A stretch of DNA of 64,000 bases from contig NZ_CP060720.1 of assembly GCF_014397115.1 (NCBI RefSeq), positions 2,496,001 to 2,560,000 of the forward strand. Direction: 5' to 3'. The notes under the pieces are model-generated. The model had not been told where the DNA came from. It saw only the letters and a program-made list of their open reading frames with translations, and did no database searches. This DNA is from Vagococcus carniphilus. GTDB taxonomy: Bacteria > Bacillota > Bacilli > Lactobacillales > Vagococcaceae. The number at the start of each line of letters is the position of its first letter. The first letter of the stretch is position 1. Of this stretch, positions 44,172 to 51,741 are shown piece by piece. Made by a program: the position numbers and the translations under genes.

Positions 44172-45509
44172 TTAACTTTCTCTATAAACCTTCTTCATTT
44201 CACAACTAGTTGGTTCAAACATTTTTTGAAGCTCTCTTAAAAATTCTTGTTCGTCAATCATCTCTTCACAGACAAACAAGTCTATTGCAATATAACCGTG
44301 TTCTGGCCATGTATGAATTGTAAAATGTGATTCTTGTAATACCATAACACCACTTACACCATAAGGTTTAAACTGATGAAATTCTTCTTCTACTACATTT
44401 AACTTAAACCGTTGAGACATGTAACGCATTTTGTTACTAACGATTTCTACATCGGTCAATAATTCTTTACGACACCCTCTTAAATCATACAAGGTATGAA
44501 AACCTAATCTTTTACTAGCTTCTTTTTTCTTCAAACTTCTGGTATATAAACTTTCAGTAGAGTGATGCATTTGAATGCTATTATTTTTTTGAATGACATA
44601 CAAATTGCTGACATTTCCAATGATTGATCCACCTAAATAATGATTAAAATTAGGTATCACCTCGATAAAATTAAACCCTCTACGATTAATTTCATTTTGA
44701 ATGAATCCTTGAACTTCCGGTGTTTTATGATTAAAAGAAACATACATCTTTCCCTTATTTTTTAACAACTTTTCTCCCGAATGAATAAAAGTGATAATTC
44801 CTTCTGGTGTATATGGTGGATCAGTAAAAATAACATCCATTTGATTTTCAATTATTTCAAAAGGTACTCTAAAGTCTTGTTCAACCACATTAATCATAAC
44901 TTTTAGAGATTCATTTTCTTTAATATACATCAATAAATCAGTATCAATATCATACACATAAAGTGTAGAATCCCCTTCATAACCGAGTTCAACTAAAGCT
45001 TTTGATAAAAAGATAGAGACTAAATCATCATCTCCTACAAAAGCTATTTTTTTAGAAAAAATGAGTGGATCAGCTAGTAGGAGGGCGACTCGTTTAATAA
45101 CTGTCTCTAATGTCGCATGAGCCTGATCAAGCTCTCTTTTAACAACTGGCCGCTTCTCAAAAACAGGTAGTAATGATATTTTAATTTTTTCCAAAAAAAC
45201 TTGCTTCATTGATTCATCTTCTAAAAGTTGTTTGTACAAATCAATTGCTATACCTTTATAACCAAGTTCATTCACTACATAATTTTTAGCTAATGGTGTT
45301 AAGCAATAAAAACTTTCTCGTTTCATCCAGCCAACTTTAACTAATTCTTTTTTAAAGGCAGTCGCAATTGGAACTGGTACTTCCATTTTCTTCGCCAACG
45401 CTTTGGTCGAAATAGTTTTATATAAATAGCTATAGATTAAACCAACTTTTAAACGCTCTATAGAATCTGCTAGCCCTATTTTTTCTTTAATTTCTTCTAA
45501 TGTTTCCAT
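44172..45509 (-). CDS. fusion: BpsA-type aminopropyltransferase + S-adenosylmethionine decarboxylase
   Basis: A 445-residue two-part enzyme. Residues about 20-80 look like a winged helix. About 150-310 match the catalytic domain of N4-bis(aminopropyl)spermidine synthase (BpsA), with VGDDDLVSIFL at 158, YDID near 186 and FTDPPYTPEG at 228-237. From about 335 on there is a complete bacterial S-adenosylmethionine decarboxylase, with GFHTLYDLRGC and LQESHFTIHTWPEHGY. Self-cleavage would fall between E393 and S394. H399 and C414 sit exactly +5 and +20 from that serine, as in SpeH. The decarboxylase would supply the aminopropyl donor the other half uses. ATG 45509 follows AAGGAAAG. Confidence 0.88.
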   Translation of the reverse strand: METLEEIKEKIGLADSIERLKVGLIYSYLYKTISTKALAKKMEVPVPIATAFKKELVKVGWMKRESFYCLTPLAKNYVVNELGYKGIAIDLYKQLLEDESMKQVFLEKIKISLLPVFEKRPVVKRELDQAHATLETVIKRVALLLADPLIFSKKIAFVGDDDLVSIFLSKALVELGYEGDSTLYVYDIDTDLLMYIKENESLKVMINVVEQDFRVPFEIIENQMDVIFTDPPYTPEGIITFIHSGEKLLKNKGKMYVSFNHKTPEVQGFIQNEINRRGFNFIEVIPNFNHYLGGSIIGNVSNLYVIQKNNSIQMHHSTESLYTRSLKKKEASKRLGFHTLYDLRGCRKELLTDVEIVSNKMRYMSQRFKLNVVEEEFHQFKPYGVSGVMVLQESHFTIHTWPEHGYIAIDLFVCEEMIDEQEFLRELQKMFEPTSCEMKKVYRES

Positions 45510-45542
45510 TTTTCTTTCCTTCTTTACCAATTCTTTTTATCC

Positions 45543-46037
45543 TCAATCAGTAAACGTCTTAAACATATTTCTCATAATTTCTTCAGTAAGAATACCTGCT
45601 AATGCCATGACTCTTAACCCTTCAAGAGTAATAAATATTTTTTGTGCTTCAACTTGAGAGCACCCTTTTATTTTTTCTATCATTTCTACATGTGTTTCAA
45701 AAATAAAAGTACCTAACTCATTAGAGTCAGAAAAACTTGTCATAAATTCATAGCCGGCTAAACTCAATGTATTATTAATATTTAAAAGCTCCTCTTCTTC
45801 AAGAGCTAAATAATCTTCGAAAGTTATTTGTGTCAGGTCTTCTTTTAATGATTTTGTTTCTTGACGCATTAAGGCACTAAATATTTCCTCAGGTTTCTTA
45901 AAGTAGCGATAAACACCGCCACGACTATAACCACTTACTTCAACTAAGTCTGTCATAGTCACATTTTTTAAACCTTTTTTAATAAAAACTGATTTTGAAT
46001 TTTCGATAATTTTTTGTTTTGTTTCTTCCACTTTCAC
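45543..46037 (-). CDS. TetR-family regulator of the polyamine fusion gene
   Basis: A 164-residue TetR protein starting at GTG. The helix-turn-helix is TMTDLVEVSGYSRGGVYRYF (about residues 27-46). It lies 33 bp upstream of the fusion gene in the same direction. Two palindromes built on AAAGTGACA/TGTCACTTT lie upstream, one overlapping the predicted -10 box, so it probably represses its own operon. The inducer may be a polyamine or a toxic compound; this cannot be read. Confidence 0.85.
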   Translation of the reverse strand: MKVEETKQKIIENSKSVFIKKGLKNVTMTDLVEVSGYSRGGVYRYFKKPEEIFSALMRQETKSLKEDLTQITFEDYLALEEEELLNINNTLSLAGYEFMTSFSDSNELGTFIFETHVEMIEKIKGCSQVEAQKIFITLEGLRVMALAGILTEEIMRNMFKTFTD

Positions 46038-46070
46038 ATTAAAGTCCCCATTTTAATTTTTTTAATCACA

Positions 46071-46092
46071 AAAGTGACATCGTTGTCACTTT
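46071..46092. promoter_or_regulatory. TetR operator 1 (perfect palindrome) at the polyamine operon promoter
   Basis: AAAGTGACA-tcgt-TGTCACTTT, perfect 9-bp arms. On the minus strand it overlaps the end of the predicted promoter TTGTCT-17 bp-TAAAGT, so binding would block RNA polymerase. Confidence 0.75.
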
Positions 46093-46140
46093 AACACAAA
46101 AAAAATTAGCAGACAATAAAAAACAATTGATTTACACCTT

Positions 46141-46162
46141 AAAATGACAAGAATGTCACTTT
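46141..46162. promoter_or_regulatory. TetR operator 2 (imperfect copy) upstream of the polyamine operon
   Basis: AAAATGACA-agaa-TGTCACTTT, the same 9-4-9 design as operator 1 with one arm mismatch. The centres are 70 bp apart. It lies just after the MutS2-like gene stop. Confidence 0.65.
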
Positions 46163-46175
46163 AAGATGTAAAAAA

Positions 46176-47711
46176 TTAATTATTTTTAGATAGATGATAT
46201 GAAGCTCTTTCTAATATTTCTTCTCCAATATTCATCTTTTTAGCTAGCCAGAATCCGTTACTAGCTCCTACTTCATTCATCAGTAGCTGATACAATGGAT
46301 TCAATGTTTCTTTGTCAAATGCCATCGCTGCTGTAATAAAGTTAGTATCTTTAACAGCAAAATCTTTAATTTCTCCGTAATGAGTAGAGGCTAAAACAAC
46401 CGCATCTCTATTGACTAAACTTTCTAACATTGCAGTAGCCAGTGCTGCGCCTTCAGTTGGTTCAGTTCCACTACCTATTTCATCTACTAATACTAAAGAG
46501 CGATCATCTGCGGTGGTTAGTATTTCTCGCATGTTATTAATATGTCCTGAGAATGTACTAAGTGCGTTATCGAAATCTTGATAATCCCCGATATCAACTA
46601 AAATATGGTCGAATACGCTAATATGACTAGTTGTTTCTGCTGGAATAAAGACACCTATCATTGTCATTAAGGTAAGTAATCCGACTGTTTTTAATACCAC
46701 TGTTTTACCACCAGAGTTTGAACCTGTGATAACTAGCCCTCTTTCTGTTTCTCCTAATTCGATTGAAAGTGGGACTGCTGCTTCGCCTAGTAATGGATGC
46801 TTAGCTTTCACTAGTCGAATGTATCCAGTGTCGTTAATATTAACTTTTTTACCATTAATTTCTTCACTATATTTCGCCTTAGCAACGATTAATTCTAATG
46901 AAAAGATGATATTCATTGTTTTCTTCATTGTTTCTAGTTCTGTCGCAATACTTTCCGTTAAGTTTGCTAGGATTTGGTAAACAATTGACATCTCTTCTGC
47001 TTGTGCCATTTGTAGTTTTTGATTTAATTCTCTTGTGTTGTCTAATTCCATGTAAACTGTTGAACCCTTGCCAGATTCCGAAACAATTCTTCCTTTAATA
47101 CTATGTTTGAATGAGCTTTTAATTGGTACTGTTAATGTGCCATCTCGGTCAACTACCATAAATTCTTGGATTTTAGATTTGTTTCCTGCATTATTAATAA
47201 ATTTATGCAATCGGTCGTTAATATCTGACTTATATTTTTGGATACTTTGTCTAGCTTTTTTCAAATCTCTTGAAGCTTCTGAATTAACTTGATTATGCTT
47301 GATAGAAATATTAATTGTTTCTTCGATTGATCTAAATGATTGTAACTTACTTGCTGAAACAGCTAGTGTTGGTGCTAATTCAGCATTCTTATGGAAGAAT
47401 TCTTTTAATTTTCTAATGGTTCTTAAAAACTCTGATACTTCTAATAATTCTTTTGGTTCTAAAACATATCCTTTTTCAATTTTTTCGAATAGGCGGTCGA
47501 TTTGTTCACTTGCCATAAATGGAATACTTTGTTTCGTTTCTAAAATAGCTAGCGCTTCTCCTGTTTCTTTTTGATACTTTCTAACTACCTCTATTTTGCT
47601 AATTGGTTCTAATTCAATTATCCTTGTCTTCACTGTATTACTGATAGCGTAGTTACTAATCAATTCTTTTATTTCGTTAAACTGTGTTTGTTCTATTGCT
47701 TGTTTTTTCAT
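46176..47711 (-). CDS. short MutS2-like ATPase (no Smr domain)
   Basis: A 511-residue MutS-family protein. It has the MutS2-type core and clamp region (about 1-290, with long helices) and the ATPase: Walker A VITGSNSGGKTVVLKT, Walker B LVLVDEIGSGTEPTEGAALA, and the STHYGEIKDFA switch. Canonical MutS2 is about 780 residues with C-terminal KOW and Smr nuclease domains; this one ends soon after the ATPase at a natural stop. It is therefore probably a paralogue. MutS2 acts on recombination intermediates or on collided ribosomes. An attenuator-like leader controls it. Confidence 0.85.
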   Translation of the reverse strand: MKKQAIEQTQFNEIKELISNYAISNTVKTRIIELEPISKIEVVRKYQKETGEALAILETKQSIPFMASEQIDRLFEKIEKGYVLEPKELLEVSEFLRTIRKLKEFFHKNAELAPTLAVSASKLQSFRSIEETINISIKHNQVNSEASRDLKKARQSIQKYKSDINDRLHKFINNAGNKSKIQEFMVVDRDGTLTVPIKSSFKHSIKGRIVSESGKGSTVYMELDNTRELNQKLQMAQAEEMSIVYQILANLTESIATELETMKKTMNIIFSLELIVAKAKYSEEINGKKVNINDTGYIRLVKAKHPLLGEAAVPLSIELGETERGLVITGSNSGGKTVVLKTVGLLTLMTMIGVFIPAETTSHISVFDHILVDIGDYQDFDNALSTFSGHINNMREILTTADDRSLVLVDEIGSGTEPTEGAALATAMLESLVNRDAVVLASTHYGEIKDFAVKDTNFITAAMAFDKETLNPLYQLLMNEVGASNGFWLAKKMNIGEEILERASYHLSKNN

Positions 47712-47717
47712 TTTTCT

Positions 47718-47748
47718 TATCTCTCTTTCTTAAATATCAAAAGAGATA
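47718..47748 (-). promoter_or_regulatory. hairpin over the ribosome site of the MutS2-like gene
   Basis: Minus strand TATCTCT and AGAGATA, 17 nt apart, directly before the start codon; the 3' arm is part of the purine-rich ribosome site. Folding would hide that site. The pairing is short, so the effect is tentative. Confidence 0.4.
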
Positions 47749-47770
47749 CCTGCTTCTTAACAAATCAACT

Positions 47771-47812
47771 AAAAATAAAAAAGCCATGGAAAGAATATCT
47801 CCCATAGCTTTT
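47771..47812 (-). terminator. intrinsic terminator inside the leader of the MutS2-like gene
   Basis: Minus strand AAAAGCTATGG...CCATGGCTTTTTT hairpin and T-run, about 60 nt before the start codon and well downstream of the promoter. No other gene ends here, so it is a leader attenuator rather than an upstream gene's terminator. Confidence 0.8.
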
Positions 47813-48062
47813 AATCTTATCTTTTTAAATTGCTCAAAAATAAACGTCCTTAAATAAAGGCAATTATTAACTATGCCTTTTCAAGAGCCCTAATTTTTAG
47901 GTGCAATATTAACAGATATCTCAAACTAAAATAATGGGTACAACAAATAGACCGTCATTTCTATAAATTATTGGCATGTTTGTTGTTCAATTGTTTTGTT
48001 TTAGATAATCTCTGCACTCAAAAAGTTCACTCATTTCTCTGGTTAGTTAATTTGTTAATAGG

Positions 48063-48091
48063 AATATATCAGAATATCAAAATAGTGTCAA
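48063..48091 (-). promoter_or_regulatory. strong sigma-A promoter of the MutS2-like leader
   Basis: Minus strand -35 TTGACA (48086-48091), 17-bp spacer, -10 TATATT (48063-48068). Confidence 0.85.
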
Positions 48092-48115
48092 ACAATTTAA
48101 ATCATTTTTATTTAC

Positions 48116-49837
48116 TTAATAAACAAATTCCTCTGCCATTTGACTCTTTTTAACTAAGTTTTGATAGACAGGAGAGCATAACAATAACTCTTTATGAGTT
48201 CCTTGATTTTCCACTCTTCCCTTATCCATCACAACAATTTTATCAACATTTTCAATTGATTTTAAACGATGTGAAATAATTAAAACTGTTTTATTTTTTA
48301 TCAATTGATTCAAGCTTGTTTGGATTTTCTTCTCATTTTCTACATCAAGACTAGCTGTAATTTCATCTAATATTAAAATTGGAGCATCCTTTAAAAAGGC
48401 TCTAGCTATTGATAAACGTTGTCTTTGTCCACCAGACAGCTCGCTACCATTTTCTCCAATCATTGTGTTATAACCATCTGGTAAGTTCTCAATAAATTCA
48501 TCACAGTGAGCTAAACGCGCAGCCTGAATAACTTCTTCGTCACTGGCTTCTTGTCTACCAATTCTAATATTTTCCATAACACTTGTATTAAATAAAGTAA
48601 CATCTTGAAAAACAATAGACGTTTTACTAAATAATGAATCAGTCGATATTTCCTTAATATCTTTTTTATCTATCAGAATTTTTCCATCATCGTAATCGTA
48701 TAACCTAGAAACTAAACGTAAAATACTTGTTTTACCACAGCCACTTGCACCAACTAATGCTGTTACTTCACCTTGACGAGCTATAAAATTAACCTCTTTT
48801 AAAACTGGTGTTGCTTGGTCATAAGAAAAAGAAACATTCTTTAATTCAATATCAAACTCATTTAAATCAACTTCTTGTCCTTCTTGTATTTTGGTATTTT
48901 TCATTTCTTTCAATCGTTTTACTTTTGGTTCTAAATAAAAGACTTCGAGTATACCTTCCTTAGTAGCATCAAAAGTATCTTTAATTTTGATAGCAGCAAG
49001 CAAATAACCAAGGACTAACAAAGCATTTATCTCACCCCTTATTACTAGCTGGCTTCCTACCAAGATAACAATAGCTAAACCAACAAAAGAAAAAATGGTT
49101 GAAATGGCCATTGTGTAAAAAGTGCTAAGTTCAACTTTCAAATGAATTGCTTCGCTTTCTTCCATTCGTTTAAATAGTTGTTGTTTAATTTTTTCAGATA
49201 AATTAAAACTTTTAATTTCTTGTTGCAACTCAATCGTTTCTTGAAAAGAAGCAGAATTTTCTCTTAAAACTTGATAGTATTTACTATTCCCTTTAACTTG
49301 ATTTTTTTTCGATAAAGGAATCATGGCAAAACTAATTAGTGTTGGTAAAATTACTGCTAATCCCATTTTGATATTTCCGAATAATAACATGGCTGAAATA
49401 ATCGGGAAAAATAAAGCCATTCCTCCAGCTTTTGGAATAGAGTGACTCATCGCATGTTCTATTCCCTCAACATCAGACATTATGGTTTGAGATAGATCAG
49501 ATAAATCATGCTTTGAGAAATAAGATAAAGGCAAATTAGATAGATCTTCCGCAATTTGAGTTCTTAAGTTAGCACTTTCTTTATAAGTACTATTGTAAAG
49601 TTTTTCATACTCTTTACTTAACAGAATATACATTCCAATTAGTGTTGCTAGAGACAATAAAATATAGAGACCTCTTGATTTAGTATGTCCCAATATCAAC
49701 TCATCCATAAAGAACATAAGTAAGAATGCTGGCATCATATTAATACAATACACAAAAAAACTCGCCCAAGTTGCTTTAACTAAATCCTCTGCCCCTCTTT
49801 TAGTTAAACCAAACTTATTTTTATAAAACTGCTTCAT
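48116..49837 (-). CDS. ABC half-transporter (YbtQ/IrtB-like arrangement), second subunit
   Basis: A roughly 573-residue type IV half-transporter with a membrane domain (about 1-310) and an ATPase. Walker A is VGASGCGKTS, the signature is LSGGQRQRLS, Walker B is ILILDEITASLD and the H-loop is IISHRLKS; all are intact. The ATG at 49837 follows GGAGG; an upstream ATG at 49867 lacks a good ribosome site. It overlaps the first subunit by 17 bp. An AraC regulator and a Fur-box-like site upstream suggest siderophore or metal-chelate transport like YbtPQ/IrtAB. Export cannot be excluded. Confidence 0.85.
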   Translation of the reverse strand: MKQFYKNKFGLTKRGAEDLVKATWASFFVYCINMMPAFLLMFFMDELILGHTKSRGLYILLSLATLIGMYILLSKEYEKLYNSTYKESANLRTQIAEDLSNLPLSYFSKHDLSDLSQTIMSDVEGIEHAMSHSIPKAGGMALFFPIISAMLLFGNIKMGLAVILPTLISFAMIPLSKKNQVKGNSKYYQVLRENSASFQETIELQQEIKSFNLSEKIKQQLFKRMEESEAIHLKVELSTFYTMAISTIFSFVGLAIVILVGSQLVIRGEINALLVLGYLLAAIKIKDTFDATKEGILEVFYLEPKVKRLKEMKNTKIQEGQEVDLNEFDIELKNVSFSYDQATPVLKEVNFIARQGEVTALVGASGCGKTSILRLVSRLYDYDDGKILIDKKDIKEISTDSLFSKTSIVFQDVTLFNTSVMENIRIGRQEASDEEVIQAARLAHCDEFIENLPDGYNTMIGENGSELSGGQRQRLSIARAFLKDAPILILDEITASLDVENEKKIQTSLNQLIKNKTVLIISHRLKSIENVDKIVVMDKGRVENQGTHKELLLCSPVYQNLVKKSQMAEEFVY

Positions 49838-51575
49838 TGTTAAACCTCCACTCATTTGCTCCTTCATATTGTTCTACTAATTCTTTATAAGTTTTTCCTT
49901 GCTCTATCAATTCATCATGAGTTCCTTCTTCAATCACTTGTCCATCTTCTAGAACAATTATCTTATCTACTGTTTTAATGCTAGATAATCGATGAGCAAT
50001 CATAATAACTGTTTTTTCTCTCATCAAATGTTGAAACGCTTTTTGAAGCTCATATTCATTATCCGGATCAATAGAGGCACTAGCTTCATCCATAATCACA
50101 ATCTTGCTATTTTTTAACATCGCACGAGCAATTGCTAGCCGCTGCTTTTCACCACCTGATAAATAAACACCTTGACTACCAATAACTGTATTTTCTCTGT
50201 CTTCAAATTTATCTAAAATAGGATTGCATCCTGCTAACTTTAAGGCCTCTAAAACTTCTTGTCTAGAAGCTTTAGGATTAGCTAAAGCGACATTATCATA
50301 GATACTCTTAGAAAACAGTTGAGAGTCTTGAAAAACAAAAGCTATGGTTTCAATAATTGCTTCCTTGGTGTAGTCTGTTATTTTCTTGTTACCAATCTTT
50401 ATCGACCCTTTATCCACTTGATAAAAACCTGAAATTAACTTAGCAATAGTACTTTTACCACTACCAGAACTCCCAACTAATGCATAAGATTTACCTTCTT
50501 CAAAGGTCAGACTAAAATCCGTCAATACATTATCCTCTCGGTAACTAAAAGAAACATCCTCCAACTCAATTTGATACGATGAAAAAGTAGTTTCTTTACC
50601 ATAAGTTAACTGATCTTGCTGCATTTCTTTATAAAGTATTTCAAGATTTTCTACAGCATAGTTAGCTTCAAATAAATACATACTTACGTACATAACACGC
50701 ATAAAAGACACAAACATAACACCACTTAAAAAAAGAAGCATCATTAGTTCAACAGCCATCATTTCAGGTGCAGCTACTTTATCTAATAAAATAATGACTG
50801 GAAGAATTGCTACCGCAACTACACTAAAAAATAACCATTGGAACCAAACAAATGGTTTTTTTCCACTCAAAGAATAGTCATAAGCATACTTAGAGTAGTC
50901 TTGGATTGCTTGATATAGAGCTTTAAAAGAAGTTACTTTCGCCCCAAAAATTTTAATCACTTGTATGCCTCTTACATATTCAACTGTTTCTGAGCTTAAC
51001 GTTGCTAAAGCATTTTGATAATCTTTTATAAAATTATTATTTCCCATCATTTTCTTAAATAAAAAAAAACCTAAAAAAAGCATCAATAATAAAATAATAC
51101 CTAATCGAATACTAATAAAAAAACCCAGTACAATAACCAATATCGGTGTTAACACTGCTTGGGCACTATCAGGAATTAAATGAGCAACAGATACATGTGT
51201 TTTTGCTGCGTTATCATCTATCGTTTTTCGAATTAAACCTGAAGAGTTTAAATCAAAAAAACGAAAGCTCGCTTGAGTTAATCCCTCAATTCCTTTTTTT
51301 CTCAAATTAGTTTCTAAGCGAAACCCTAGCACATGAGAAAAAATACCTGAGAATACATATAGAAAAGCACCTATTGTTAATAAAATAACTGTTTTTAAAG
51401 CATAAGTCTCCGCAATATTAACTTGATTTTGAACTATCAACATTTCTAAAAAATGATAAATCACCTGATATCCCCAGACTGTTAAACAAACTGATACAAC
51501 CGAAAACAAAATAGCAACCCATCCAAAATAGAGTTGATTTGGTACATAACTAAAAAGTTTCTTATAAACCTTCAT
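49821..51575 (-). CDS. ABC half-transporter (YbtP/IrtA-like arrangement), first subunit
   Basis: A 584-residue half-transporter with six membrane helices and a C-terminal ATPase. Walker A is VGSSGSGKST, the signature is LSGGEKQRLA, Walker B is IVIMDEASASID and the H-loop is MIAHRLSS. Unlike the exporter pair at 38.4-41.9 kb, neither subunit has a degenerate ATP site. It has its own promoter and diverges from an AraC-family gene. Function is inferred from the gene arrangement: iron-chelate uptake is favoured, drug or peptide export is the alternative. Confidence 0.85.
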   Translation of the reverse strand: MKVYKKLFSYVPNQLYFGWVAILFSVVSVCLTVWGYQVIYHFLEMLIVQNQVNIAETYALKTVILLTIGAFLYVFSGIFSHVLGFRLETNLRKKGIEGLTQASFRFFDLNSSGLIRKTIDDNAAKTHVSVAHLIPDSAQAVLTPILVIVLGFFISIRLGIILLLMLFLGFFLFKKMMGNNNFIKDYQNALATLSSETVEYVRGIQVIKIFGAKVTSFKALYQAIQDYSKYAYDYSLSGKKPFVWFQWLFFSVVAVAILPVIILLDKVAAPEMMAVELMMLLFLSGVMFVSFMRVMYVSMYLFEANYAVENLEILYKEMQQDQLTYGKETTFSSYQIELEDVSFSYREDNVLTDFSLTFEEGKSYALVGSSGSGKSTIAKLISGFYQVDKGSIKIGNKKITDYTKEAIIETIAFVFQDSQLFSKSIYDNVALANPKASRQEVLEALKLAGCNPILDKFEDRENTVIGSQGVYLSGGEKQRLAIARAMLKNSKIVIMDEASASIDPDNEYELQKAFQHLMREKTVIMIAHRLSSIKTVDKIIVLEDGQVIEEGTHDELIEQGKTYKELVEQYEGANEWRFNNEAVL

Positions 51576-51590
51576 CTCTTCCTCCTTATA

Positions 51591-51619
51591 ATTGTATTAG
51601 ACGAAAAAAAAGATCACAA
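51591..51619 (-). promoter_or_regulatory. promoter of the ABC pair
   Basis: Minus strand -35 TTGTGA (51614-51619), 17-bp spacer, -10 TACAAT (51591-51596), just ahead of the ribosome site AAGGAGGA. Confidence 0.7.
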
Positions 51620-51628
51620 TCATCTAAC

Positions 51629-51643
51629 TGATAATTATTCTCA
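51629..51643. promoter_or_regulatory. Fur-box-like 7-1-7 site between the ABC pair and AraC gene
   Basis: TGATAAT-t-ATTCTCA matches the 7-1-7 Fur palindrome TGATAAT-n-ATTATCA at 13 of 14 arm positions. It lies between the two divergent promoters, 10 bp from the ABC -35 box. Confidence 0.5.
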
Positions 51644-51660
51644 CTAATAATTTAGTTTTA

Positions 51661-51689
51661 TTGTAGCACTCGTAAAATTATGATACAAT
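51661..51689 (+). promoter_or_regulatory. promoter of the AraC-family gene
   Basis: -35 TTGTAG (51661-51666), 17-bp spacer, -10 TACAAT (51684-51689). Confidence 0.7.
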
Positions 51690-51741
51690 CACTTCACTAT
51701 ATTTGCGTCTAATCGTGATAGAAAGAATTGGAGATTTTACT

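Larger units (their letters stand above)
47712..48062 (-). ncRNA. attenuator-type leader RNA of the MutS2-like gene
   Basis: A leader of about 345 nt lies between the promoter at 48063-48091 and the start codon. It contains short reading frames (for example MSELFECRDYLKQNN and MPIIYRNDGLFVVPIILV, both with weak ribosome sites). It also has a hairpin AAAGGCA...TGCCTTT (47856-47880), the terminator at 47771-47812 and a hairpin over the ribosome site. The GCATAG of the upstream hairpin can pair with CTATG of the terminator arm, giving a possible antiterminator. Such layouts are typical of genes induced by translation-blocking drugs. Confidence 0.6.
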
